The notes under the pieces were generated by a model. It was not told where the DNA came from. It saw nothing but the letters and a program-made list of their open reading frames with translations, and made no database searches. 64,000 nucleotides of DNA from Methylophaga sp. OBS3 (GTDB lineage: Bacteria; Pseudomonadota; Gammaproteobacteria; Nitrosococcales; Methylophagaceae): contig NZ_JAPDMU010000001.1 of the NCBI RefSeq assembly GCF_026319325.1, forward strand, positions 124,001 through 188,000, read 5' to 3'. Position numbers and translations under genes: made by a program. How positions within the stretch are numbered: the stretch's first letter is position 1; every line of letters starts with the position of its first letter. Of this stretch, positions 17,320-26,730 are shown piece after piece.

Positions 17320-17345
17320 CTGAGGGTTAAGTGATTAGCCCTCAG
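17320..17345 (+). other. RNA hairpin with GTGA tetraloop after htpG
   Basis: CTGAGGGTTAA and TTAGCCCTCAG form an 11-base-pair stem (one G-U pair) closed by a GTGA loop of the GNRA class. It lies 11 bases after the htpG stop and lacks a following T-run, so it is not itself a terminator. It may protect the mRNA 3' end ahead of the terminator at 17367. Confidence 0.55.
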
Positions 17346-17366
17346 ACGATAATTGTGAAATACGTT

Positions 17367-17398
17367 AAAATGCCGGTTAATCACACCGGCATTTTTTC
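17367..17398 (+). terminator. Rho-independent terminator of htpG
   Basis: Stem TGCCGGT / ACCGGCA with flanking A/T pairs and a seven-base loop, followed by six Ts. It separates htpG from hslO. Confidence 0.85.
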
Positions 17399-17432
17399 TG
17401 CCTAGTGAATTGCCAACTGCTAAGGATTTACC

Positions 17433-18329
17433 ATGCAAGACGACGCCCAACAGGCTGACCATCTTCAACGTTTTTTATTTGATAGTGCTGCTGTGCGCGG
17501 TGAATGGTTACAGTTAAAAGAAACATGGCAAACCGTCAAAGCGCAACGTGACTACCCACCTGCGGTAGCGAAGTTGTTGGGTGAAATGTTAGGCGCAGCA
17601 GCGTTATTGGCTGAAACCGTCAAAATGGATGGTCGTTTGGTTTTGCAATGTCGTAGCCAAGGTCCGGTTTCTTTATTGATGGTGGAATGCACCAGCGAAC
17701 ATACCTTACGTGGTTTAGCTAACTGGACCGGTGATATTGCTGACGATGCTTCAATGCAGTCATTGCTGGCGGATGGCACATTGGTACTGACGATTGAAAA
17801 TGCCGGTGCCAAACAACCGTATCAAGGTGTTGTCAGTATCCATGGTGAGTCTATTGCCGAAGCATTAGAAACTTACTTTGCTCAGTCTGAACAATTAAAT
17901 ACCCGTATTTGGCTGCGTACCAATGAGGAAACCGTTGGCGGTTTGATGTTGCAACAGTTACCGGAACAAGATCCAGCTAAACACGATGAAGACTGGCAGC
18001 GTTTAAACCATTTGGCAGCAACCATCACGTCTGAAGAGTTGTTGGATTTAGATGCCGTGAATTTATTACACCGGCTGTTTAATGAAGAAACTGTGCGGCT
18101 GATGTCGACGACGGTTCTAGAGTTTGCCTGCACCTGCTCCCGTCAGCGTGTGGCCGACACAATCAAATTGTTAGGTCAGCAAGAAGCCGAGGAAATTATT
18201 GAAGAACGCGGTTTTGTAGAGTTGGCCTGTGAGTTTTGTAACACCCATTATCAATTTGATCCGGTCGATGTGGCTGGTCTGTTTAATGACCCGATGACCA
18301 TTCAAAGTGATTCAAAAACACTGCACTAA
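17433..18329 (+). CDS. hslO: Redox-regulated chaperone Hsp33
   Basis: Cytoplasmic holdase activated by oxidation. The 298 residues match the family, and the C-terminal zinc-binding redox switch is intact: CTC in FACTCSRQRV and CEFC in ELACEFCNTHYQF (four cysteines). When oxidised these form disulfides, release zinc and expose the substrate-binding surface. An AAGGA site precedes the ATG. The terminator after htpG implies separate transcription, although no clear promoter was found in the short gap. It is followed by its own strong terminator. Confidence 0.96.
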   Translation: MQDDAQQADHLQRFLFDSAAVRGEWLQLKETWQTVKAQRDYPPAVAKLLGEMLGAAALLAETVKMDGRLVLQCRSQGPVSLLMVECTSEHTLRGLANWTGDIADDASMQSLLADGTLVLTIENAGAKQPYQGVVSIHGESIAEALETYFAQSEQLNTRIWLRTNEETVGGLMLQQLPEQDPAKHDEDWQRLNHLAATITSEELLDLDAVNLLHRLFNEETVRLMSTTVLEFACTCSRQRVADTIKLLGQQEAEEIIEERGFVELACEFCNTHYQFDPVDVAGLFNDPMTIQSDSKTLH

Positions 18330-18356
18330 ATCTTGAGATACGTTTCAATCAAAAAT

Positions 18357-18389
18357 AGCCGTTTAACAGATCTGTTAAGCGGCTTTTTT
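18357..18389 (+). terminator. Rho-independent terminator of hslO
   Basis: Long near-perfect palindrome, left arm AGCCGTTTAACAGA and right arm TCTGTTAAGCGGCT (one G-U pair), followed directly by six Ts. Confidence 0.88.
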
Positions 18390-18748
18390 ATTTGCCAAAT
18401 CACGAATATTTTTCGCAAACGCGGTTTAGTTCCTTGATGGGGAAAACCTCCCTAGCGCTACCTGTAACCACCACCATGGCTGACATTAACCAGCTTTGGT
18501 AAAAACTGTCAGGAATATCCCTATTTTGGTTAGGAATTATTCCTAATCGAGAACAAACTCATTGTTCCTTTGTCCTTAGCTTGTAAGCTTTTACTGGCGC
18601 TGATTAGGTGTTTTTCCCTATGAATAGCGGGCAAACAATCTTCACCTAGGCATTCAGCTTGAGTTAAGCTTCACGCTGCAGATTGAAGCAGCACGTAGCC
18701 TCATGAGAGAGAGGTATTTTTAATAATAACAACTAGGACAGGTGTTAT
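18390..18748 (+). other. Gene-free leader upstream of the unknown membrane protein
   Basis: About 360 bases with no convincing coding frame. It holds two adjacent inverted repeats (18530-18546 and 18551-18567), a direct repeat of AGGAAT at 18511 and 18532, and a small stem GCTGC/GCAGC near 18674-18691. No good -35/-10 pair or known riboswitch was recognised. Its length and structured blocks suggest regulatory content for the gene at 18749. Confidence 0.5.
18530..18567. promoter_or_regulatory. Tandem operator-like palindromes
   Basis: TTAGGAAT-T-ATTCCTAA (18530-18546) is a perfect 8-base inverted repeat. GAACAA-ACTCA-TTGTTC (18551-18567) is a perfect 6-base inverted repeat. Their centres are 21 bases apart, two helical turns, so bound dimers would lie on the same face of the DNA. 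Confidence 0.45.
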
Positions 18749-19297
18749 ATGGTTGATAAAAAATCGAAGCTGCCACAGTGGGCCAGTATTCTTGGCGTCG
18801 TGGCGATTATGCTTGGTGTGTTTCTGACAGCAATGCATGGTACAGAGTGGATGAAGCAATCAGTGATTGTTTCAAACATGCCTGAGTCAGGTGTGATGCC
18901 AGAGGCGGATTGTCCGTTAGAAGAATTAGAAGAAGAGGGGATCTCACTCGCTGAGTGTGAGTATCTGGTTGATCATGTTGGTGGCTTTGCACTGTCAATG
19001 CCTGACTGGTTTCCGGGTGCAATGATGACATTGGCAATGATTGGTACGATTTTGGCCTTTTTGTCAGTCATTATCGGTGGTGCTTTAGTGAACTACACAT
19101 CATGGTCTTCAGCGGCTGCCGTTGCCGTATTTGCCGGACTGGCCTTGGTTGATCTGTTGCAGTTTGCTGTTGTTGTTAATACCGGTCCAGTATTACGTGA
19201 CTACTACCTATGGAGCATTTTGTTGTGGTTAATCATCCACTCAATGTTATTGGTAGGCGCCGTTGCCGGTCGTCACACTGAAGCTGAGCGGGTTTGA
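18749..19297 (+). CDS. Four-helix membrane protein, unknown function
   Basis: Protein of 182 residues that I do not recognise. Predicted helices lie at about 11-29, 90-113, 119-143 and 152-174. Between the first and second is a roughly 60-residue loop with two cysteines (55, 70) and the acidic run EELEEEG, probably periplasmic. The C-terminal half is rich in Ala, Val and Leu with a histidine in helix four (IIHSM). The ATG is preceded by an AGGACAGG stretch. It is followed after 49 bases by a cytochrome b561 gene on the same strand, so the two may form an operon and share a redox or membrane role; that is inference only. Confidence 0.7.
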   Translation: MVDKKSKLPQWASILGVVAIMLGVFLTAMHGTEWMKQSVIVSNMPESGVMPEADCPLEELEEEGISLAECEYLVDHVGGFALSMPDWFPGAMMTLAMIGTILAFLSVIIGGALVNYTSWSSAAAVAVFAGLALVDLLQFAVVVNTGPVLRDYYLWSILLWLIIHSMLLVGAVAGRHTEAERV

Positions 19298-19346
19298 GCT
19301 AGGCTCACCCAATTCTAATAATATTCACAAATACGGGACGATTAAC

Positions 19347-19889
19347 ATGCAAAGAGAAGGTTTTAACCGAACATCCGTAATCATGCACTGGCTATTGGCC
19401 GTGTCGATTTTTTTCTTATTCTTATCTAGCTGGTGGATGATGGGCTTGCCATTACCATCACCTGAACTGCAATTTCGGGCATTTCCATTCCAGTTGCATA
19501 AAAACGTAGGTCTGACAGCAGTTATTCTGTTGCTAGTACTACTTTATATGCGACTAAGACATCGCCCTGCGCCACCAGCGCAAAGTGATATGAAGCCATG
19601 GATGCACAATATGGCTGTTGTGGCGCATGTTGGTATCTATCTGCTGATTTTGGCCGTCTGTGTGACGGGGTATTTATCATCAGCTCATACACGTTGGGAT
19701 ACCTCATTCTGGTGGTTGTTTGATTTCCCACGTATCGCTGAGCCTAATGAAGAACTCAACGAATACTGGGGTGAGTTACACACGTATTTTGCTTGGGCAT
19801 TGTTAGCCTTTATTGCGGCGCATGTCAGTGGTGCGATTTACCACTCATTCCGCAACGATGGTATTGTCCGTCGCATGATGCGTTGGTAA
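19347..19889 (+). CDS. Cytochrome b561
   Basis: Four-helix di-heme b-type cytochrome of the prokaryotic b561 family (CybB/YodB type), 180 residues, inner membrane. Haem-ligand histidines sit in the conserved places: IMHWLLAV in helix 1, LHKNVGLTAV in helix 2, and HTYFAWALLAFIAAHVSGA in helix 4. CybB in E. coli is a superoxide:ubiquinone oxidoreductase; whether this one shares that activity is not shown. The ATG at 19347 begins the conserved REGFNRTSVIMHW; an upstream non-ATG start at 19263 would overlap the preceding gene and was rejected. A strong terminator follows. Confidence 0.9.
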   Translation: MQREGFNRTSVIMHWLLAVSIFFLFLSSWWMMGLPLPSPELQFRAFPFQLHKNVGLTAVILLLVLLYMRLRHRPAPPAQSDMKPWMHNMAVVAHVGIYLLILAVCVTGYLSSAHTRWDTSFWWLFDFPRIAEPNEELNEYWGELHTYFAWALLAFIAAHVSGAIYHSFRNDGIVRRMMRW

Positions 19890-19912
19890 TTCCGCACAGC
19901 GAAATGTCAAAG

Positions 19913-19940
19913 AAATGGGCCCTAGTGGCCCATTTTTTTT
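19913..19940 (+). terminator. Rho-independent terminator of the cytochrome b561 gene
   Basis: Perfect 9-base-pair stem AAATGGGCC / GGCCCATTT with a five-base loop, running into eight Ts. Confidence 0.9.
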
Positions 19941-20068
19941 GTTAGCACAATATGTTGAAAGTAAAACCTGAGTAGGGATATTTCATTTTTACTGAGGTAA
20001 TCAGACAAGCATTGGCCGAATCGATAAACATGCTTGATAATGGAAATTTTGTGGCAAGGGATAAGTGA

Positions 20069-23000
20069 ATGCTGAGCGTGATATACAGCAATCGCATGCA
20101 ACAACTGGCGGCGCGACTTGCAGAAAAACAGCTGCAACAACCTTTGCCACCAATGCAGCCAGAAACCATTATGGTGCAGAGTAATGAGTTAGCACGTTGG
20201 TTAAATCTTTGGCTGGCAGCGCACCACTCTGTTGCCGCGCATATCGATTTTCCCTTTCCATCTGCTTGGTTATGGAAGTTATTCCGTAAAGTCTGGTCAG
20301 ATGTGCCTCGTGAGTCACCTTACGCAACGGATGCGATGGCTTGGCAAATCTTCAAGCAAATTCCAACCATCAGCCAAACCGCTGAATTTGCACCTATCCA
20401 GCGTTATTTGGGTAATCAAACCGATCCTTGTAAAGCTTACGATCTCTCCCAGCGTATCGCTGATAGTTTTGATCAGTATTTAATGTATCGACCGGACTGG
20501 ATCGCAAAATGGGAAGGCGGTGAAAAACCGAACTGGCAAGCAGCGTTATGGCAGCTGTTGACGCAGCATGATGCCGAGCCATTACACCGTGCTTCTTTGT
20601 TGAAACGAATGCAAACGGCGTTTGATGACGGCAGCTTTCCGGTTGAAATCTTACCACCACGGATTTCGATATTTGGTCTGACGGCTTTGCCACCGGTATA
20701 TCTGGACTTGTTAGCGGCGATTGCCGATTTTACCGACGTTGATATTTATCTGTTATCACCTAGCGAACATTATTGGGCAGATCTGACATCACGTAAGCAA
20801 CAAACTAGGCAACTGTTATTGTCGGAAGAAAATACGCCTGAAGTAGAAGGTCATCCATTACTGGCAAGCCTCGGTCGATTAGGCCAAACCTTTTTTGCTC
20901 AGCTCCAAGACAAGCGGCATGAGGCAGAAAATCTATTTGTGCCGCCTGAACCAACCAATTTATTAAGCCAATTACAATCAGATATCTACGAACTCGCGAC
21001 TGATGGCAGTCAAATCACTGTGACATCTGATGATGATTCGTTACAGATCCATGCTTGTCATAGTCCACTGCGTGAAGCAGAAGTCCTGCACGATCAGTTA
21101 TTGCAGTTATTTCAGCAACACCCCGAGTTATCACCGACCGATGTATTGGTGATGACGCCGGATATTGAAGGCTATTCTCCTGCGATTGAAGCGGTTTTTG
21201 GCAGTCAACCTGATGAACGCTATATCCCATTTTCGATTGCCAACCGTGGTGATGCCCAGCAGCAATCGGTTATCACCGCATTTGATAGTTTTTTACGATT
21301 ACCCCAATCACGCTTTGATGTTGAAAGCATCATGGCTCTATTGGAGTGTGCGGCAGTACAAAGACGCTTTTTCATTTCTAGTCAGGCACTGGAATGGATT
21401 AGAGAGTGGTTACTGAAAACCTATACCCGCTGGGGTTTTTCAGCTGAAGATAAAGCCGCATTAGATTTACCAAGCTCTGCTGATAATACATGGCGTAATG
21501 GTCTCGACCGATTGTTACTTGGTTATGCAATGCCATCTAACCAAGACGATAACTGGCAATTATTTAATGGCCAATTACCGTTAGGTGGTATTAGCGGCGA
21601 ACGAGCAAAAATAGTGGCGCAACTTACGCTGTTTATTGAGCAATTGGCCACCATGCGTGATGATTTTAAACGACCTCGTAGTCCGGCTGATTGGCAGCAG
21701 TGTTTATTAAAGTGGCAAGAGTCGATGTTATTGGTGGACGATGAAGCCGAACAATTACAGCTTGAAGCCATTTTGACAGCACTTCAGCAGCTCGCTGACT
21801 CGGCAAATATCGGCAAGTTTGATGAAACCATTGGGATTGATGTCGTTCGTGAGTGGTTAAAACTGCATATTGTGCTGCCTACTGCCGAACACCGCTTTAT
21901 GGGGCGAGGCGTAACATTCTGTGACATGGTGCCAATGCGAAGTATTCCATTTGATGTGGTTTGTATGGTTGGCATGAATGACAGTTGTTTCCCCAGACGC
22001 CAGCCTAAGCCGGGATTTGATTTATTGTCATCTGATTATCGTGCGGGAGATCGATCCAGACGCGATGATGATCGTTACCTATTTTTAGAAGCACTGCTTT
22101 CCGCTGAAAAACATCTCTACATTAGTTATGTCGGTGCCAGTATTCACGATAATAGCGTGATCCCACCTTCGGTATTGGTCAGTGATTTACGTGATGTAGT
22201 TGAGCAGCGGTTTGTTGATGAAAGTGGCCAACCTGTCTGGCAGTCGCTATTAACATCACATCCATTACAGGCTTTTAGCCCTGATTATTTTGATGGTAAA
22301 CACGCGAAACTGTTTAGCTTTAATGAAGCGGCTTGTCCGCCAATCGAAGCAGGACAATCCGCACATAAATGGTTTGTTGATAACCTGCCAGAGGCTAATG
22401 ACAGCTGGCGATTTGTCAGCTTGTCGCAACTGATTCAGTTTTTCAGTCATCCGGCAAAATATCTTGCGGAGCAACGTTTAGGCATGGCATTTGAGTCAAT
22501 GCCTGCGACATTAGATAGCCGTGAGCCTTTTAGTTTAAATGGTCTTGATGCCTGGCAAGTTAAACAGCAATTGCTCGCGGGACGTTTAGACGAATTATCA
22601 ACCGAACAAATCCAGCCAATTATTTCTGCAAGTGGTGTTCTCCCTCAGGGTGAGTTTGCCGACTTATTGCTGCAACAGCAGTTTGTTGTTGTCGATGAGT
22701 TCACTGAGCAATTAAAACCGCTCACCAGTAATCAGCCTAAAGCACCGATTGCTTTTGACATTGATAGCTCGCCATTCTCGGTAACGGGACAGTTATCAGG
22801 TGTTTCGGCATCGGGATTATTACAGTATCGAATGGGAAAACTTCGAGTAAGTGACTTGTGGCGACTCTGGTGTAGCCATCTTATTTTGAATTGTTTACAA
22901 CCGGTTGGGGTGAATTGCCAAAGTCAATTACTGACAGAAAATGGATTGCTGATTTTGGCGCCTTTAAGTGATGCCGAAGAGATCCTCAAAGATTTACTGG

Positions 23001-23266
23001 ATATTTATTGGCAGGGCTTACATCAGCCATTGCCATTATTACCGCAGACTAGTTTTGCTTATGCCCAGGCCAGTCTAAATCAAGGTAAGTCAGATCCTGA
23101 TGACAAAGCCTACAGTGCATGGACATCAGGCTTTACTGCTGGTGAAGACGCCGATCCTTATCATCAGTTGTTTTTCACTGAGTCACCGATCAACGATGCT
23201 TTTAGACAATTAAGCTTGCAGCTCTATCAACCTATTTGGGATGCCATGTCGGGGGATAAATTATGA
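20069..23266 (+). CDS. recC: Exodeoxyribonuclease V gamma subunit RecC
   Basis: Chi-recognition and strand-splitting subunit of RecBCD, 1065 residues (E. coli 1122). The start MLSVIYSNRMQQLAARL and the block IMVQSNELARWLNLWLA are characteristic. The central GRGVTFCDMVPMRSIPFDVVCMVGMND is the family's helicase-like relic, and RRDDDRYLFLEALLSA follows. Lacking Walker motifs, it is inactive as a helicase. Its stop overlaps the recB start (ATGA), giving a tight recC-recB-recD operon without the protease gene ptrA that separates recC and recB in enterics. Confidence 0.96.
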   Translation: MLSVIYSNRMQQLAARLAEKQLQQPLPPMQPETIMVQSNELARWLNLWLAAHHSVAAHIDFPFPSAWLWKLFRKVWSDVPRESPYATDAMAWQIFKQIPTISQTAEFAPIQRYLGNQTDPCKAYDLSQRIADSFDQYLMYRPDWIAKWEGGEKPNWQAALWQLLTQHDAEPLHRASLLKRMQTAFDDGSFPVEILPPRISIFGLTALPPVYLDLLAAIADFTDVDIYLLSPSEHYWADLTSRKQQTRQLLLSEENTPEVEGHPLLASLGRLGQTFFAQLQDKRHEAENLFVPPEPTNLLSQLQSDIYELATDGSQITVTSDDDSLQIHACHSPLREAEVLHDQLLQLFQQHPELSPTDVLVMTPDIEGYSPAIEAVFGSQPDERYIPFSIANRGDAQQQSVITAFDSFLRLPQSRFDVESIMALLECAAVQRRFFISSQALEWIREWLLKTYTRWGFSAEDKAALDLPSSADNTWRNGLDRLLLGYAMPSNQDDNWQLFNGQLPLGGISGERAKIVAQLTLFIEQLATMRDDFKRPRSPADWQQCLLKWQESMLLVDDEAEQLQLEAILTALQQLADSANIGKFDETIGIDVVREWLKLHIVLPTAEHRFMGRGVTFCDMVPMRSIPFDVVCMVGMNDSCFPRRQPKPGFDLLSSDYRAGDRSRRDDDRYLFLEALLSAEKHLYISYVGASIHDNSVIPPSVLVSDLRDVVEQRFVDESGQPVWQSLLTSHPLQAFSPDYFDGKHAKLFSFNEAACPPIEAGQSAHKWFVDNLPEANDSWRFVSLSQLIQFFSHPAKYLAEQRLGMAFESMPATLDSREPFSLNGLDAWQVKQQLLAGRLDELSTEQIQPIISASGVLPQGEFADLLLQQQFVVVDEFTEQLKPLTSNQPKAPIAFDIDSSPFSVTGQLSGVSASGLLQYRMGKLRVSDLWRLWCSHLILNCLQPVGVNCQSQLLTENGLLILAPLSDAEEILKDLLDIYWQGLHQPLPLLPQTSFAYAQASLNQGKSDPDDKAYSAWTSGFTAGEDADPYHQLFFTESPINDAFRQLSLQLYQPIWDAMSGDKL

Positions 23267-26200
23267 AATCCTTCGATCTCGAACAAACTCCACTTCAAGA
23301 TGTAAACCTGATTGAAGCGAGTGCCGGTACTGGTAAGACCTATACTTTAGCGGGTTTATATTTACGTCTAATCCTTGAGCAGCAGCTTAATGTTGACCAA
23401 ATTTTGGTCGTCACTTACACCCGCGCTGCAACCCAGGAATTGCGAGACCGTTTACGGCAAAAGTTGAGTGATGCAAGGCTTGAGTGTCTTAAAGATCCCA
23501 TTGCAAATAGCGATGCATTAAAACGATTAAATCTGGCGATTCAAAGTTTTGATGAAGCGGCAATTTATACCATCCATAGTTTTTGTCAGCAGGTATTAAA
23601 AGACTTTGCTTTTGAGTCAGGTAGCCCATTTGAAATGGAATTGATGGGTGACGATAGTCTGCTGTTACAAGCTGTCACCGATGACTTCTGGCGCCGACAT
23701 GTTGTGCCAGCAGATAGTGAGTTTAGTGCTTATCTGTTAGCTAAAAAACAAAGCCCAGAAAGCTTGCTCGCTGCCATTAGACGGTTTGTTGGTAAACCTT
23801 ACTTAGCAATTCAATCACTTGCTGAGCCTGATATTGATGCTGCTAAGGCGGCAATAAACGCGGCATTTTTGGCAGCCAAACAAAGTTGGCAGCAAGAGTC
23901 TGAAGCGATCACTACTTTTCTAGAAAGTGGTGGTTTGAGTAAAACGAGTTATAAACCAGACAAAGTCGCGGCATTGTTGCAGTTTTTACCTGAGTTTTTG
24001 GCTGGGGAAACTGTGCCCGTAATGTGGCCAGAAAGTTTGAATCTACTGTTGCCAGAGAAACTTGAAAAAGGGCTTCGCAAAAATATCAATCTTCCTGCTT
24101 TACGTTTCTGGTCGGCAATTGAACTTTTGGCCCAAAGTTACAACGATATCGCTGAAACTCGCGCTTTGCAGTTGCAAGCGTTAAGAATGCATTTATTAGC
24201 CTTTATTCGTGAAGAGCTGCCAAAGCGGAAAGCCAGCCAGCAAGTGCAGTCATACGATGACTTACTGATTAACCTTGGCAAAGCACTAGAAGGGCCACAA
24301 GGGGAGTGGTTGATTGGTCGGCTGCGAGATAAATATCGCACCGCTTTGATTGATGAGTTTCAGGATACCGATCCGATTCAATATGACAGTTTTCGGCGAC
24401 TGTTTTCCGAGAGCGGTCTGCCGGTATTTTTTGTTGGTGATCCTAAGCAAGCGATTTATAGCTTTCGTGGTGCCGATATTTTTACTTATCTGGAAGCGAA
24501 ACAAGACGCGACTCATCAACACACTTTAGGTAAAAACTGGCGTTCACAGCCGCAGTTAGTGGACGCGGTTAATCAGCTGTTTATGCAGCATGATGCACCG
24601 TTTATTTATCAGCAAATTCCGTTTTATGCTGTTGATGCTGCACGTGAAGATACGACAGCATTACAAGTTGCTGATGGCGACAGTGCAGCCATGCAAATCA
24701 TTTATGTTGAGAGAGAAGGCGATAAGCCACGCAATATAGGTGATATGAATACAACGGCTGTTGAAATCACGGCAAATGAAATAACCAAACTACTTAATCT
24801 GTCAGCACAAAATAAAGCGAAACTTGTTGATGCGAAAAGTGGTGCTGAAACTAGCTTAACGGGCGGTGATATCGCAGTGTTGGTGCCAAGCCACCGACAA
24901 GGTGGTTTGATTCAAGCTGCGCTCCGCGCTCGAGGCATTCATAGCGTACAACAGGGACGCGATAATGTTTTTAATTCGCCACAGGCTGCCCAGATCCAAA
25001 CCTTAATCTTGGCATTAGCCTTACCCGACCATCCACAGCGTTTATCAACGGTATTGGCCGGGCCGTTATTTGGGTTATCTGCCAGCGACGTGTTTGCTGT
25101 AAATCATGACGAAGTCAGTTTTAATGCCTGGTCGGAGCAACTCATCGTTTTACAGCAACGTTGGCAGCAGTCAGGGTTTATGACGATGTTTCGTAGCCTG
25201 CTGCAACATAACCAAACTTTGCAACGGATACTTGAACAAACGGATGGTGAACGCCAACTGACCAACTTTTTACATTTGGCAGAGTTGATTCAGAGTGAGT
25301 CATTACGGCAGCACCACCGAATTGAAGCGGTCAATCAATGGTTAGCCCAACAACGTGAAGCTAGTGAGCAAGATAATGATGCTGCTCAATTACGGCTGGA
25401 AAGTGATGCTGATTTAGTCAAAATCATGACCATTCACGCCAGTAAAGGCCTTGAATACCCAGTTGTGTTTTGCCCTTTTAATTGGGTAGGTAAGACTCCG
25501 GCGGCAAAACAAGACTTGGTTGAGTTTCACGATCCTGAAGCTGACTTCCAACCGACATTAGCCTTAACCGAACCGTTATTAGAAACTGCCCGTCAGTTAG
25601 CTATCGAGGAAGAGCAAGCACAAGCAGTACGACTTTTATACGTGGCCTTAACTCGCGCTCGTGAACGCTGTGTGATTGTCTGGGGGAATGTGAAAGATGT
25701 TGACCAGTCTGCTTTGTATCGATTGCTTCACGGTCAGAGTGGTCAGGAGATGCGAACTGATTTAACGAGATTAGCAGAGCAACATCCAACGATTAGCATC
25801 ACTGATTATCAGCCAGAACCGCCAGTTATTTATCAGGCTGGTATTAGTCAGTCACCAGTTTATGCCAGCCAAAAATTCACCCGCCAGATTGGTGAAACGT
25901 GGCGTATTGGCAGTTTTTCTTTACTCAGCCGAGGTCATAGCTCTGAACAGCCTGATTATGATGGTGATACGGTCTCCGACAATTTAGTGCCGGTGGTCTC
26001 ACAGGCTGATCGCTTTGGTTTTGCCAGAGGCAAGCAGGCCGGTAATTTTTTACATAAATGCTTGGAAAATATAGGTTTCCAAGATAGTGCCGACGAAATT
26101 TCCGACACGGTTAAACGTTTATTACCGCAGTTTGGACTGGATGAGTCATGGACAGCGACGGTTAGCGATTGGCTGTTCAGTGTTTTAAATACGCCTCTGT

Positions 26201-26730
26201 CGGTATCAGGATTAAAGCTTTCTGATATTACCACTCAGAAACGTGTTGATGAAATGGCGTTTTATTTTCCCGTAGCAGGCTTAAGTACTGGTGGTTTACA
26301 GCGCTTATTAAAACAAACACCAAAGGATAGTATCTGGCAGTCGCTATCTCACGATGTCCATTTTGCTCGACTCGATGGATTTATGAAGGGCTTTATTGAC
26401 CTTGTCTTTGAGCAAGAGGGGCGTTTTTACATTGCTGACTACAAGTCCAATCACTTGGGCAACGCTCAAGCTAATTACCATGGAGATGGGCTACGCCGAG
26501 CGATGCTCAGTCACCATTATCCATTACAGTATTTGATTTATAGTCTGGCACTGCATCGGCATCTGCAATTACGGTTGCCTGATTACGATCCAGAGCTGCA
26601 TTTTGGTGGTGTTTATTATTTATTTTTACGTGGCATGCAGCCTGAGTGGCAACAAGCCGGTGTCTATTACGATACGTTAACGCCTGAGTTATTAATGGCC
26701 TTAGATGAATTGATGGCAGGTGGCGAGTGA
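23263..26730 (+). CDS. recB: Exodeoxyribonuclease V beta subunit RecB
   Basis: Helicase-nuclease subunit of RecBCD, 1155 residues. The UvrD-like helicase domain begins with Walker A EASAGTGKT (Lys25), followed by the YTRAATQELRDRL motif, LIDEFQDTDP (Walker B) and GDPKQAIYSFRGAD. The C-terminal nuclease domain keeps its acidic core: DGFMKGFIDLVF followed by IADYKSNHLG. Both activities should therefore be functional. It moves 3' to 5' and loads RecA after Chi. It overlaps recC by four bases and recD by four bases. Confidence 0.97.
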   Translation: MKSFDLEQTPLQDVNLIEASAGTGKTYTLAGLYLRLILEQQLNVDQILVVTYTRAATQELRDRLRQKLSDARLECLKDPIANSDALKRLNLAIQSFDEAAIYTIHSFCQQVLKDFAFESGSPFEMELMGDDSLLLQAVTDDFWRRHVVPADSEFSAYLLAKKQSPESLLAAIRRFVGKPYLAIQSLAEPDIDAAKAAINAAFLAAKQSWQQESEAITTFLESGGLSKTSYKPDKVAALLQFLPEFLAGETVPVMWPESLNLLLPEKLEKGLRKNINLPALRFWSAIELLAQSYNDIAETRALQLQALRMHLLAFIREELPKRKASQQVQSYDDLLINLGKALEGPQGEWLIGRLRDKYRTALIDEFQDTDPIQYDSFRRLFSESGLPVFFVGDPKQAIYSFRGADIFTYLEAKQDATHQHTLGKNWRSQPQLVDAVNQLFMQHDAPFIYQQIPFYAVDAAREDTTALQVADGDSAAMQIIYVEREGDKPRNIGDMNTTAVEITANEITKLLNLSAQNKAKLVDAKSGAETSLTGGDIAVLVPSHRQGGLIQAALRARGIHSVQQGRDNVFNSPQAAQIQTLILALALPDHPQRLSTVLAGPLFGLSASDVFAVNHDEVSFNAWSEQLIVLQQRWQQSGFMTMFRSLLQHNQTLQRILEQTDGERQLTNFLHLAELIQSESLRQHHRIEAVNQWLAQQREASEQDNDAAQLRLESDADLVKIMTIHASKGLEYPVVFCPFNWVGKTPAAKQDLVEFHDPEADFQPTLALTEPLLETARQLAIEEEQAQAVRLLYVALTRARERCVIVWGNVKDVDQSALYRLLHGQSGQEMRTDLTRLAEQHPTISITDYQPEPPVIYQAGISQSPVYASQKFTRQIGETWRIGSFSLLSRGHSSEQPDYDGDTVSDNLVPVVSQADRFGFARGKQAGNFLHKCLENIGFQDSADEISDTVKRLLPQFGLDESWTATVSDWLFSVLNTPLSVSGLKLSDITTQKRVDEMAFYFPVAGLSTGGLQRLLKQTPKDSIWQSLSHDVHFARLDGFMKGFIDLVFEQEGRFYIADYKSNHLGNAQANYHGDGLRRAMLSHHYPLQYLIYSLALHRHLQLRLPDYDPELHFGGVYYLFLRGMQPEWQQAGVYYDTLTPELLMALDELMAGGE

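Noticed and set aside
18437-18502. Tiny open frame of 21 codons in the leader (starts ATGGGG, encodes MGKTSLALP...)
   Set aside because: There is no ribosome-binding site, no amino-acid bias of a leader peptide, and no paired terminator or antiterminator to make an attenuator.
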